64,000 nt of DNA from Dastarcus helophoroides (Eukaryota; Arthropoda; Insecta; Coleoptera; Bothrideridae). This document shows, piece after piece, positions 34,872 through 46,054 of the stretch. Made by a program: the position numbers and the translations under genes. The stretch is from the NCBI GenBank assembly GCA_028583605.1, contig CM053328.1, forward strand, positions 7,464,836-7,528,835, written 5' to 3'. The stretch's first letter is position 1. Every line of letters starts with the position of its first letter. Under the pieces are notes generated by a model. It ran no database searches. It saw nothing but the letters and a program-made list of their open reading frames with translations, and had not been told where the DNA came from.

Positions 34872-35878
34872 ATATATAGCAATATGCAATATAAAATAGA
34901 AAGCTGTACTGGTAAAATTAGAAAGATATTTTTTTTGGTTGAACGGACTGGTTCAACAATATTGTGTTTCCAAACATTAAAACATTCAAAATAGTTATAA
35001 ATTATTTATTTATAATATTAATATTACTATTACAATCTGAACGGTTACTTATTTTAGTTTTCCTGAGAAGTAATTGCAGAGGTATTTATGCAAAGTAATC
35101 CGTGCAAAAACCAGGACGGATGTTGCTTTTAGTCTTCATAATATAAAACAAAGATTTTTCAATATCATCCAGTGTTAATTTACAAAATTCTTGAGAGCGA
35201 CAGACTCCAAATAATCCAAAAACTGACGCAACTTTTTACTGCATATTTGGTGCCTGGAGCTTCATTCAAAAAAATCTTGTACGCTGGTTTTAATACTTGC
35301 TTATATCCTAGTTTGATTTAAAAACTAGCTTTTATCATAGAGAGATTCCATAACTTAGAATTTCCTTCGGCGTAAACCAAAAATATATTTTTAGTGAAGT
35401 TATCCACTAGATTCTTTATTTCATACCATCATATTTTTGTCCCGATTTCTGGAGCAATAAATCTCAGTTGATGTATTTGCTGTTTCTTCAACATCAGATG
35501 GAATAATAAAATTGCTTTAATTTCCAATCTTTTCTTCAAAATTCATGTTTATTAGCCATAAAATCTACAATATTTTAGGACAGGTTCAATTGTGGTTACT
35601 AATTAACATTAAACAACTTACAATTGTTTTACTTAGTTACACTCTATCCAATACCTGACTTGATTGTCAGATGTAAATGTCAAATATGTAATTCAACACG
35701 CAAACAATAAATCTAAAATTCAACCCTAGGGATAGCATTTTCTCTTTTAATTTAACAGTTTTACAAAATATTTTTTTAATTAACATAAACTGACTTTTCA
35801 TTTAGCAACTTTCTTGGCCCCCGAAATGTTTGGTGAAGAAAATATGGCCCGCGGGCTTTGTTAAGTTGGACACCGCTG

Positions 35879-36745
35879 TTTTAAATGATACGGATACGGA
35901 GATTTTGAATAAACTATTTCGTCGTCTTTTGTTCCAATTTGACGCTTAACTGCATCAGTTAAAGAAAGATCGGAATTTTCATTATAAAATATATCTTTGA
36001 ATTGTTTGCATAGCGAAAGAATTTTAAATTTTTCTTCGGAGTTTAAAGGAGTTGTTCTGATAATATTTGGTATGTCTAAATCTGAAAAGTCTGTCTCAGG
36101 TTGTTCTATTTCAACATTTACTAATGGTTGAACGTCAATTTGTTCATGGCAAAATATTTCTACTTGTTCCGGATGTGAAAAAGGAATGGTACAAATGCCG
36201 TTTGTTGCATAAGCTATAGATTCTGGAATATCGATTTTTTCATTTATATTAATTTCGGGGATGACTATTTGACCGCTTTCAATGTTTGCGGCGATTCTAA
36301 TAATTTTATTGGCTTTTTGTCTAAATTATTGGAAATTTAGAGGATTTAATTCTATAAAAAAGGGTATTTTAAATTTATCTATCTGTAATGTCTGATTTTT
36401 GTAATCAATTTTAGCTTTGAGTTTTTGAAAGTCGTGGCTTCCTATAAGGGCGTCAAATCGGTCATGCCATTTGAGAACATGAAAATCTATGTTTTTGTCA
36501 ATGCCAAATTCTTTTAAAAGAGGATATCTTATGTTTTTTTCGTCTTGAATTGTTTGGACTATTGATTTTACAGTAAAAGGTTTTCTAAAGAAATATTTTC
36601 TGAAAAATTCATTGGCAGAGCCAGGATTTATTATATTGATAGATGCTCCAGAGTCAACGAGTACTTTTAGATTTAAAGACGGTATAGAAATAAAAGGTAA
36701 TTTTGGTTTATTTGTTAATGAATTAATATCTATTGTTAAGTTTCA
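35879..36745 (-). pseudogene. pol: aspartic protease and start of RT (decayed)
   Basis: The minus strand shows VLVDSGASINIINPGSANEF near 36665-36600, the DSGA signature of a retroviral-type protease. A linker leads into the RT N-terminus, with LKQEIQNQIQKLL at the hAT insertion site. A stop occurs near 36330. The segment becomes continuous with 33434 when the hAT element and one TSD are removed. Gag ends near 36743, so pol begins in a different frame, consistent with a frameshift junction. Confidence 0.75.
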
Positions 36746-37289
36746 GATTCGTTTTTCGAGGCAGCTATTGGAAAATTTTCTTCTGGTTCAATTAATTCGT
36801 ATATTTCATTATCGGGTGTGTCGTCCTATTCTGCGTTATATTCTTCTTCAATAAAATCGTTGTCGTTTTGGACATTATATAATTCTTCGAAAGTGAAATT
36901 TGGTTGTGTTGGTTTTGAACGAGTTAAATTTGTTTTTGGGAAAGTATTTCTAGTCGAAATCGACATGGGTGTCGGTTTGAATTCTGGCTTTTTGTTAACA
37001 GTTTGTTAAATCGAAGGGTATCTTTGTTGATTTGGTCTGTTTTGGTGGATATTAACTGGTCCAGTGGGAAATCGTTGTTGCGAATTATTTTGCTGAACAT
37101 TTTGTTGAAGATGATTTTGATAATTTTGCGGATATACTGGAGGAATATAATTCTGAATTCGTGATAAATCATGGTTTTGTCCTAAATTGGGATTATAACG
37201 TGTTTGCGGTTGTGAAGGTCGTTTTACATTATTTGCTTCGGGTTTGTTTCTGATAAAGTTCATGAAATGTATTCGTAATTTTAAATTGT
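36743..37289 (-). pseudogene. gag, C-terminal part
   Basis: A Gln/Asn/Pro-rich, basic region (contains VKRPSQPQTRYNPNLGQNH) typical of errantivirus nucleocapsid-like tails, which lack a CCHC knuckle. An in-frame stop near 37010 and another near 36833 break it, and the frame ends near 36743 upstream of the protease. It joins gag sequence at 40067 across the LINE insertion. Confidence 0.65.
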
Positions 37290-37292
37290 CAT

Positions 37293-37323
<31 letters not shown>

Positions 37324-40065
37324 CTCGTTCCAACAGACTTAATTCTATAGTGGAAAAATTCCTACATACTTAAAAATATAGCATGATAAAAATAAGAACC
37401 TAATAACTTAAATGGTATTACATAAAAAAAGAAAATGTATAACAAATAGAGAATCCTAATAAATAAAAATAACAGAAATAAAAATAAAATAAAAGGAATC
37501 CAATAATTTGGTGTACAGAATTAATATTAATTTATTGAATAACAATACTACGTAACTCTAAGTAACTGTCTTTTTATACGCGGAGAACTTAAATTGTCAA
37601 GAAATATATCTATGTTTTGCGGAAGGCTATTAGACAAGCGAATGCATCGAAACAATGGGCTGTTATAATGGTGCAAAGTGGATGGGATAATATGAGAAAA
37701 TGCCCTGGGATAGCGTGTGTTAGGTCGCGGAACATGAAAGTCAATTTGTCGCAACAAATCCTCGGACCTTATTTTACCAGTAACAATTCTTTGAAAAAGT
37801 ATTAAGCAGTGCATATTTCTGCGGCTGGTTAAAGGTACTTCATTGACCATATTTAGCAGCCACCAATAATCACAGTTCCGCTCTGGATAATTTCCATACA
37901 TTTTAAGAAATACATATTTTGCAAATTTCCTATTAATTCCTTCCAGCAGATTGTTGTAATTTTCATAGTAAGGACTCCAGACCTGACAACAGTACTCGAG
38001 TTTAGACCTTACTAGCGAATAATATAATGTTTTTATACAGTGAATGCTTGTGAAGCCTCTCGTGTTTCTAAATACAAAACCTAATACTTTTGTGGCTTGC
38101 CTCCAAACTCGTAAAATATGAGGTATAAATGTGAGCTGCGCATCCATAATAACTCCCAAATCAGTAGTCATTTGGGTGCATCTGTCAATAACTTGGCCCT
38201 CGATCAAATAATGACAATTTATAGGATTCTGAATCCTGGAGAAGGTTAATATTTTACATTTCTTTTTATTGAGTGCCAGTCCATTACAGTCACACCAACT
38301 TTGCAGAGAATCCAAATCATCTTGCAAAATAGAGCAATCATTTACGTTCGTTATTATTTTAGCAATTTTTAGGTCATCCGCGTATATAAAAGTTCTACAT
38401 TTTAAACCTACAACTACATCATTAAAGAAGATATTAAACAATAATGGACCAAGGTTGGAACCTTGTCCTACTCCGCTGGTTGGAAAGTAAGGGTTAGATC
38501 TAAATCCACCGTATGACACAATTTGTTGTTTATTGGTTATAGTCGATTTTATTAAATTAACTAACGAGCTACTTAAACCAAATAGACGCAATTTCTTTAA
38601 CAGTATACAATGAAGAACTTTATCGAATGCTTTCGACAAATCTGTGTATATCGCATCAACTTGTAATCGCTTATCAAGAGCATTCGATACATATTGCGTA
38701 AATTCCATTAAGTTTGTAGTAGTCGATTTGCCGATTACGAATCCATGTTGTTTTGCTGTTAAATTAGAAAGACTTGGATGATTTAATGCATCATATATAA
38801 CACACTCAAAAAGTTTAGCGACATTCGACATCAATGCCACTGGTCTATAATTTTTTATATCCGCTCTATCGCCAGATTTGTGTATGGGTATGATGTATAA
38901 AGTTTTCCATTGGGTGGGAACCAAACAAGAATTTAAAATTAGATTAAAAATATGTTTCGATGGTAAGATCAGGAAATTGATGCAATCGACAATCAAAAAA
39001 GCCGGTAAATTATCGGTCCCAGTAACATTATTAGGTTTAATACCTTTAACAGCTTTTAAGATATCTACTTCACATATTGTATTCAAGCTTAGATTAAGAT
39101 TGTTGGCTATCTCGACATCAACATTGAGAGATGGACAGCAATTTTGCAGACAGTACTCACACCGGATTGTACCAAGATCAACACACCCACTATCACACGA
39201 ATGATTGGGTCCTTGCGCAATGGTTGAAGAAAAATAATCCGCAAAACCATTAACGATGTCTTGCTCAGCTGTCAGTATCCTATCATCATAAAACATGAGT
39301 CCAGGCATGGTAGCGCCTTTCCTTTTTTGGTTAATGAATGACCAGAATTTTTTGGGATGAGCCTGTAAAGTATTTTCAGAATTCTGGATAAACTGCTGAA
39401 ATTCGATTCGACATTCATATTTAATTTCTCTTCTTAATTGCTTCAATAAATTAAGGTGGTATAGAGATTTCGATTTTCTGTAAATATTCCATTATTCTTA
39501 TTATGGATTTTCTGAATTATGCTTTTGGTGAACCAAACTGGATAATTTTTCTGACGACCTTTTTTCGAACATAACGGTACGTGCTGCACGAATATATCAT
39601 GTAATTTGTTAAAAAACTGATCGCTTGCAATTTGAGGATCAGATATATCTAAAATTGATGTCCAGTTTATATTCGCTATAGATAGGTAGAGATCAACTAA
39701 ATTCGCTTTATAAAAATTAAACCTTGGTAATGTCTCATTATTTATAAACCGCCTATCTGAGGTATCACTAACGTGTACCGTGACTTGTAAAGTTGGGTGA
39801 TGTATGTCTTCTGCTACTAGTGGATATTCGCCTTTATTCGTAGTCACTTTTAGATTTTCCGCAGTAATAATTAGGTCCAATAATCTCTGGTTAGTATTCA
39901 GAATATTGTTATGTTGACAAAGATTATTTAGGGTAATAAACTGCAAGTAAGAATTATAAAGATTAGTAGTTCTGCCTTCAGATGTACATTCATACAATTC
40001 AGGAATATTGAAGTCTCCAATAATACATATATGCGAAGTAAAGTCAAGAGAAGTTTCCAGATAAT
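37290..40065 (-). mobile_element. Jockey-like non-LTR retrotransposon, 5' truncated, inserted in gag
   Basis: Minus-strand element ending in an (AAAT)n tail (37291-37320 on the plus strand) and starting abruptly inside the endonuclease domain at about 40065, where Gag codons switch to LINE codons. It contains endonuclease (fragment), RT and a C-terminal region. The tail and the 5' truncation are typical of target-primed reverse transcription. Only a very short (about 4-bp) target duplication can be argued. Confidence 0.88.
37548..40062 (-). pseudogene. LINE ORF2: endonuclease fragment plus reverse transcriptase
   Basis: The endonuclease remnant (40062-39443) contains ICIIGDFNIPE, the GDFN motif of APE-type endonuclease, and LLDLIIT. 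After a single-base frame change near 39480, a 632-codon open frame (39446-37548) encodes RT: YRPVALMSNVAKLFE, KQHGFVIGKSTTTNL, AFDKVLH, GVGQGSNLGPLLF and the catalytic YADD (FIYADDLKIA). The C-terminal Jockey-type region has RSKLEYCCQVWSP and ends with RLSNSLPQNI. The RT frame is uninterrupted, so this is the youngest-looking coding piece in the LTR element, but it lacks a complete endonuclease and 5' end. Confidence 0.88.
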
Positions 40066-40066
40066 C

Positions 40067-40696
40067 ATAAGATCTACATTGGAAAAGTGCTTGTTCCAAT
40101 GTTGTAATGGGCATGTTCATTAAATGAATGCAATATGGTTCAATTACTCCTGCTTTGAAAGTAATTAAAGCTAAATCTATGGACATATTTTCTTTGCAAA
40201 TTTTAATGTCATTGTTCAGTGTACGAATACCAATGTATTCAAGTAAAGCCTGTGTAACTTTTGTTTTATTTTGTCATAGTATTGTTCATAGCTTTCGTTA
40301 AAATATTGATAGCAAGTTCGTAAGTCGTAATAATTCTTCGGATCTAGGATCGCCGAATTTTTCTAATAATACATTTTTCAATTCTGACCATTTTTTGTAA
40401 TTAAAGCGAATTAATACATCTCTCGCCTCTCTACAAAGTTTGGATTTAATATGTTCAAATAGTAGTTTGTTTTGCAAACTATTTGGATCATTAGGATCTC
40501 TAAAATATTCGATATAAATTTCAGCTTGTGAAATAAAGTATGCTAAATTTAATGTGCCTCCAGAATATTCTGGGACCATATTTCTTACAACACTAGAATC
40601 TAACTGGGGTGCTGCCATTTCGAAATTTAAATTTTCGTTTAAGTAAGAATTATTTAAATTTTTGAAAATAATGGGAGATCTATCCCTTAAAGGCAT
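40067..40696 (-). pseudogene. gag, N-terminal part
   Basis: Minus-strand start at 40696. It contains FISQAEIYIEYFRDPNDPNS, LLFEHIKSKL and GDPRSEELL, the conserved core of gypsy/errantivirus Gag. Frames change near 40300. A later segment (MSIDLALITFKAGV ... ALFQCRSYD, 40186-40067) still matches Gag before sequence switches abruptly to LINE endonuclease at about 40065. Confidence 0.75.
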
Positions 40697-40767
40697 TTAA
40701 TTATTTAGTAACGTTTGAATAAAATTGTCATTCAATTGATGCAATTTGATAAAATTTCAATGATATA

Positions 40768-43000
40768 CAGGGTGTTACAAAAGTCCGGGCCGCTACTTCA
40801 GGAGCATATTCTACACATTAAAATATGAAAAATGTTGAAATACATTTTTTTCTTTAAATTGCCTCCTAACGGAGATATGACCATTTAAAGATGGCGCCCC
40901 TAAAGTGGTTTTTTTACTACAAAAAGTTAACGGTTAGTAGCAGTCATGAAATTGGGCAAGCGGTTAAAGAATTGGATTAGGCATATTCTCATGTAACATA
41001 TTTTTTAAATAAGCAGTAGCGTGGTGTGTAGGGGGTTGCCCGCGATTATTTTTTGCCGTAACTTTTTTGTATTGCAATATTTCGACACAAAAGTGCCATA
41101 ATCGTAAAAAGCAACATTTTTTATACAAAAAAGGTACTCTTTCTCAAAGTCGCTAAAAGTAACCGTTTCCGAGAAAAAGGCGTTTAAATAATCCTATCCC
41201 GTCTTCGAAATTCTAACTAATTTGTATAAGAAAAAATAAGTTGGTCATGCAAACTGATCGTAAAGAAAACAATTGTACTTGACAATATCTGCCAGAGATT
41301 GACGTTGTGTCACTGATAAAATTTGGTCGTAAGCTGTAAACTTTAGCCGTTTTTGTTGTCAATAGTAAGTGTAGTAGTTTTTTAACTTTTCATTATTTTG
41401 ATAAAATGGACTATTCAAATCAAGAAATGGCCGATATGCATTTAATGTACGGGCTTGCAAATTGTAATCGTGCTGAAGCAAGACGGCTTTATGCTGAACG
41501 TTTTCCTAATAGACACCTACCAGGAGAAAAATTGTTCCAGAAAATTCATGCTCGTTTATATGAAACAGGAAAGTTTGTTTTCAAAGGCGAACGTGTTGGA
41601 AGGCCAAACGCAGAAGTTGCTAATTTAGAGGAGCGTGTGCTTCAGCGAGTTGAAGAAGATCCATGTGTCAGCACTAGACAACTTGCTTTAGCCGAAGGAG
41701 TAAATCACGTAACTATCTGGCGAATTTTGAAATTTTACCAATTTTACCCCTATCATTTTCAAAGAGTGCAAGGGTTACTTGCTGCTGATTATCCTCCAAG
41801 AATAGAATTTTGCAACTGGCTATTGCATAAGATCGCTGAAAATGAGAACTTTCCATCGCTCATATTATTTACGGACGAAGCGGGTTTTACCAGAAACGGA
41901 ATACTTAACTTTCACAACATGCATCAGTGGCAAGTTGAAAATCCCAATGCAGTTATTCAGTCGAGACGTCAGCAACATTTTTCACTTAACATTTGGGGAG
42001 GAATAATAGGGGACTCTATAATTGGACCGTTTTTTTTACCTCATAGGTTAACAGGAGCATCATATAGACATTTTTTGTAAACAGAGTTACCCGTGTTACT
42101 TGAAAATGTTCCACTCATAACAAGACAGCGAATGTGGATAATGCACGATGGGGCACCTGTCCATTTTAGTGCAGTTGCTAGGGAATTTTTGAATAACAAC
42201 TATCATCAACGATGGATAGGTCGAGGAGGTCCGATACCATGGCCAGCTAGGTCTCCTGACCTCAACCCACTCGATTTCTACTTATGGGGATATCTAAAGC
42301 AGATCGTCTACTCTACACCAGTTGACAATATCAATGATCTTCGTGAACGAATTGAAAATGGGTTCAACCAGATTCACAATACACCAGGCATTTGCGAAAG
42401 AGTAAGGAGTTCCCTTAGAAGACGAGCCGAGCAATGTATTGCTGCAGGGGGCAGTAATTTCGAACACTTGCTTTGATTTTTTTTTTCTTAATTTTCTACT
42501 ATTTTTATATCAATGCAGTTAGTAGTGGATAAATTAGAAATTTGCAAAACGAATTCTAATAAATGCAACAATTTTGTTTAAACGCTTTTTTCTCGGAAAC
42601 GGTTACTTTTAGCGACTTTGAGAAAGAGTACCTTTTTTGTATAAAAAATGTTGCTTTTTACGATTATGGCACTTTTGTGTCGAAATATTGCAATACAAAA
42701 AAGTTACGGCAAAAAATAATCGCGGGCAACCCCCTACACACCACGCTACTGCTTATTTAAAAAATATGTTACATGAGAATATGCCTAATCCAATTCTTTA
42801 ACTGCTTGCCCAATTTCATGACTTTGCTACTAACCGTTAACTTTTTGTAGTAAAAAAAACCACTTTAGGGGCGCCATCTTTAAATGGTCATATCTCCGTT
42901 AGGAGGCAATTTAAAGAAAAAAATGTATTTCAACATTTTTCATATTTTAATGTGTAGAATATGCTCCTGAAGTAGCGGCCCGGACTTTTGTAACACCCTG
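40768..43000 (+). mobile_element. Tc1/mariner-superfamily element with about 420-bp TIRs
   Basis: It begins CAGGGTGTTACAAAAGTCC and ends with the exact complement, flanked by TA on both sides (40766-40767 and 43001-43002). The inverted repeats extend inward to GCGTTTAAA at 41188 and 42577, almost without mismatch. This is very long for the superfamily. Between them is one transposase gene (41406-42476). It sits in the untranslated leader of the gypsy element. Confidence 0.93.
41406..42476 (+). pseudogene. mariner-type transposase, DD41D spacing, one nonsense codon
   Basis: One frame encodes the whole protein (about 356 codons) apart from a TAA at 42078-42080. The N-terminal helix-turn-helix region includes RAEARRLYAERFPNR and VSTRQLALAEGVNHVTIWRI. 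The catalytic triad follows: FTDEAGF (first D), HDGAPVH (second D) and SPDLNPLDFYLWG. From the HDG aspartate to the NPLD aspartate I count 41 intervening residues. Canonical mariners have 34 and maT 37; DD41D lineages (rosa-like) exist. The C-terminus ends in GGSNFEHLL. The stop could be a C-to-T change in a Gln codon. Confidence 0.85.
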
Positions 43001-43302
43001 TATAACATGCGTGTTATAACGAAAATAATAGGACTTACAAGAAGGCGGGGAACATCTGATTCACATTAGATTATAGTCCTCGATGCTTCGGAGTTGTTCA
43101 CCAGGAGACGATCACCAGGTGCAGGTGTAGGTTGTTCTAGTGGAGAAGCTCTCGAAGTTGCGGTGAGCCGTTGCGCGCTGAAGGATTGCCGCACGGAGGT
43201 TGCAGATTATTCAGTAAACTCTTAACAGAGACCGGTACGTTTAAGTTCGAATAGCACTCACGGTTTTGCGGTTTGTGCGAATAAACTACCGTCTAAACAA
43301 TT

Positions 43303-43316
43303 CTGTTCGCAGCGCC
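43303..43316 (-). other. Primer-binding site next to the 5' LTR
   Basis: Minus strand TGGCGCTGCGAACAG begins at the LTR end (AATT). The TGGCGC start is what errantivirus-type elements use to pair with a tRNA 3' end (Ser/Lys types in flies). The tRNA species cannot be settled from this stretch alone. Confidence 0.55.
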
Positions 43317-43582
43317 AATTAAGTACAAACTATTTAAAAATAGCTTTTTAAAAATTTGCTTTATTGAGCACAACACTTACATTTGGTTGAGCTCGCATAA
43401 AGGGTGAGCTCTCTAGTTATCACTAATAAAAACTGACCAAAATTAAGCTACGAATTATGATTATATTACGTTAGATGCACTCCATCAGGTTCTATCTAGT
43501 CTAAACAAAACATAAAAAGGCGATAAGGTCTTAAAACTATGATGTCATTCCTCTTAACTTCGGGAATACTTCGAATATAATT
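43317..43582 (-). repeat. 5' LTR of the gypsy-type element
   Basis: About 266 bp, matching the left LTR (28861-29109) along its length, with a small extra segment (CACTAATAAAAACTG) near 43421. Outside it, at 43583, the sequence CCTTCCCCCTTA resembles the polypurine tract next to the other LTR. Confidence 0.88.
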
Positions 43583-44256
43583 CCTTCCCCCTTAGACAAA
43601 TAAGATTGGTCTAAATAAAAATTATTGTTGGACCCTAACTCCTAAATATAATATTATTGAAAATTTAGTTCCGTATTTCGTACAATAAATTGGACTTTTT
43701 TTGGCTAGAATTTTTGTTTACAGGTTAAAGCTGTGCATGATTTGTGATTTAATTTTATAAACAAATGTACCAAGATACCATATTTCATCATAGAACCAAA
43801 AAAGGTTAAAAATTAACATTAATTTCAGATGTGGTCTGAGACCGCGCGCGCCTCATCGTGTTACAAAACATGACGCGCCTACTCTAGGATTAAGATCGAA
43901 ATTTTAGAGAATTTTAAGGAAGTTTTAAAAAAAACTGTCGAAATTAAAAAAACGGGTTAAATTTGCATTAAAACTAAATGACTTAAAATTTCGAGTTTAA
44001 AATTGGTCGCTACTGTCAATAAAGTTTCTTGTTAGGATATTTTGGGTTTAAACTCAACAAATTAAAATTTTCTAATAAAAAAATCCAATATTTCCAGAAA
44101 AAGTCAAAACTTTGAGATGAATTTAAGGTCCAAATTTTAGAGAATTCTAGAGAAGTCACAATTTCAAAAAAGTTTCAGATAAAATTTGAATTAAAATTAA
44201 ACGACTCAAAATTTCGAGTTTGTCTATAAAGTTCCTTACTTACCTATTTAAACTTT
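43583..44256. other. AT-rich sequence, no gene seen
   Basis: Contains weak TTTCGA-type repeat, a short GC-rich CCGCGCGCGCCTC island near 43850, and no supported ORF. Confidence 0.45.
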
Positions 44257-44260
44257 TTAA

Positions 44261-44803
44261 CAGATTCGCTGCCACACTACAATTTGTGGTGGTTTCCTGC
44301 AGACCAACTCGTATTTAGGAGTTTGTAAGTTGCGTTAAAACTTGCATAGTATCGTTATGTAGCGTTGGCTACAAACCAAATTAGTTTTACTTCACATATC
44401 GTGAAATTACTACTGTACTATTAGTTTTGAATTATTTTAACAGTATGAAAATTAAAAGAAAATAGACCACTGAAAAGTTTGAAAATTGCCGGAGTGTGAA
44501 TGAAAATGTAGACATTGTATAATGTTTAACAAATTGTTTCAAAAGTTATTACAGTGAAATGATTTTTACTTATTCATATTGTGCATTCTCTTGAAATTGA
44601 ATTTTTTAAACATATTTTTTTCAAATAGTCACACTATTTTGTCAATTCCTTTCGAGAAGGCTAACACTAGTAGATAGCACTTAATTGTAACAAACTGTCA
44701 ATAGAAGGTTATAAAAATAATTACAGTTTTACAAGGTAACTCGTAATTGGCGTAAGAAATGAGACACAAACTACGAATCATCTCGTAGTTGGCAGCGAAT
44801 GTG
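44261..44803. mobile_element. piggyBac-type MITE (543 bp)
   Basis: TTAA flanks both ends (44257-44260 and 44804-44807). Termini are CAGATTCGCTGCCA and TGGCAGCGAATGTG, inverted with one mismatch. A TTAA target and CNNNTTCGCTGCCA-like ends are features of piggyBac-like elements. No transposase ORF. Confidence 0.8.
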
Positions 44804-44807
44804 TTAA

Positions 44808-46013
44808 TTACCCAAATGTGCAAGATTTTTCAGATTTTCAACAAAAGTCAGACAAAAGTTGAAGTAAAATGGTTTTATTAAATTTAATTTAGAATACAAG
44901 CTATCAATTGCACCACCACCTAGCCTAAATTTTCAATATAATTTACAATAAACCGTTTATACAAAAAGATATGTATATAAGAATATAAAGTTTGAAGAGA
45001 CATTGGAAATAAGTAAGTACTCAACTTAAGCTAAATGTCTTAAAACATAACAATAACTTGGCAATGTACACAAAAGCTGCTATTTTACAACCTGCTAAAT
45101 AAATATTTAACAAAATAACAAGATAATGATTGGTCAATGCGTTAAAAATATCGACTGTTCTATTTACAAAACTCTAACATTAAACAGTCAGAAGTATTTT
45201 TAATCAACATCATTTATTTTACTAATTCACAAAGCACTTGCACCAGAGTGATATGCTATTCCGATACACAAAACCGTGAAAAGGTTCACATTTCATGAGC
45301 AAATAAAAGAAATATATCACAGTGAACCTTAGCACGGCCGTTCAGGAGTTTTCAAGATTAGTATAATTAAACGATAAATGTGGCATTTTTAAACATTAAA
45401 TAATTTTAACTTATTCGTTGTGTAAAAATAACCCTGCTTCTATTTTATCATTATTTTTCTATTACTTAACAATAAAAAGCTGGTATAATCGTAAATCAAC
45501 CTAAAATGCAAACGGTATATACAATGGCAGTTAAACTTCAAAATAAAAGGGAAGACAATAACATAAGTTGTCATATTATTCGGGAATTTTTCCTAACAGT
45601 TAGGTAAAAGCGAAAACGCATAAATGCAAAAGAACAGTCTTCTTATTTCTTGGAATTAGGCTCAACTGATTTCACAATCTGAACAATTATGTAAAGATAA
45701 TTCTACTACTCGACTCATTTCCTGAAGTGAAGGGTCATCAGATAATTTAGAATATTACATTTCACCTACTCGTAATTAGAGCAAACTGCGCCCTATTCTC
45801 AACTTTTTAATTCGCCTCATTTTAAATTTGAACTATTCGATCACATTATTTAAAAGGTTTTTAAACACTCTTAACAAAAAAATGATGAACTGACTAAAAA
45901 TTTGTTTAGAAAATGCAGACTTAGTTCAACTGAAAAAACTAATTTATTCTCTAGTTGAGAATTCAATCAGAACAAGCTTAAAAATGGGAGAAATTAACTG
46001 CCCTTATGATACG
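44808..46013. other. AT-rich sequence, no gene seen
   Basis: About 1.2 kb without a supported ORF, RNA gene or clear repeat. It could be part of a long 3' UTR or simply intergenic. Confidence 0.4.
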
Positions 46014-46054
46014 TTAACACTAGACACTTTATTCCATAGGAGATAAAATATATA

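Larger units (their letters stand above)
33435..35878. mobile_element. hAT element 4 inserted in the gypsy pol gene
   Basis: Ends are CAGGGCTGTCCAA and TTGGACACCGCTG (11 of 13 complementary), flanked by identical 8-bp TSDs TTTTAAAT at 33427-33434 and 35879-35886. It carries a decayed hAT transposase on the plus strand (33602-34352). It is itself invaded by hairpin repeats (34403-34668) and a hAT MITE (34675-34871). The 35000-35800 part is non-coding on inspection. Confidence 0.92.
28861..43582 (-). mobile_element. Errantivirus-like Ty3/gypsy LTR element with gag, pol and env (decayed, invaded)
   Basis: Read on the minus strand: 5' LTR (43317-43582), leader with primer-binding site, gag, pol (protease, RT, RNase H, integrase), env, polypurine tract, 3' LTR (28861-29109). 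Gag and pol resemble the 17.6/297/gypsy group. The insertions are a mariner-type element in the leader (40768-43000), a LINE in gag (37290-40065) and a hAT element between protease and RT (33435-35878); removing them leaves about 7.3 kb. Stop codons and frameshifts in gag, pol and env show that it is inactive. No matching 4-bp TSD flanks the LTRs. Confidence 0.9.

Noticed and set aside
37617..39204. Plus-strand ORFs opposite the LINE reverse transcriptase
   Set aside because: They are shadow frames of the minus-strand RT gene.
37286..40279. TTGTCAT at both sides as the LINE target duplication
   Set aside because: The Gag reading continues from 40300 to about 40067, so the LINE 5' junction is at about 40065, not 40273; the match is coincidence.
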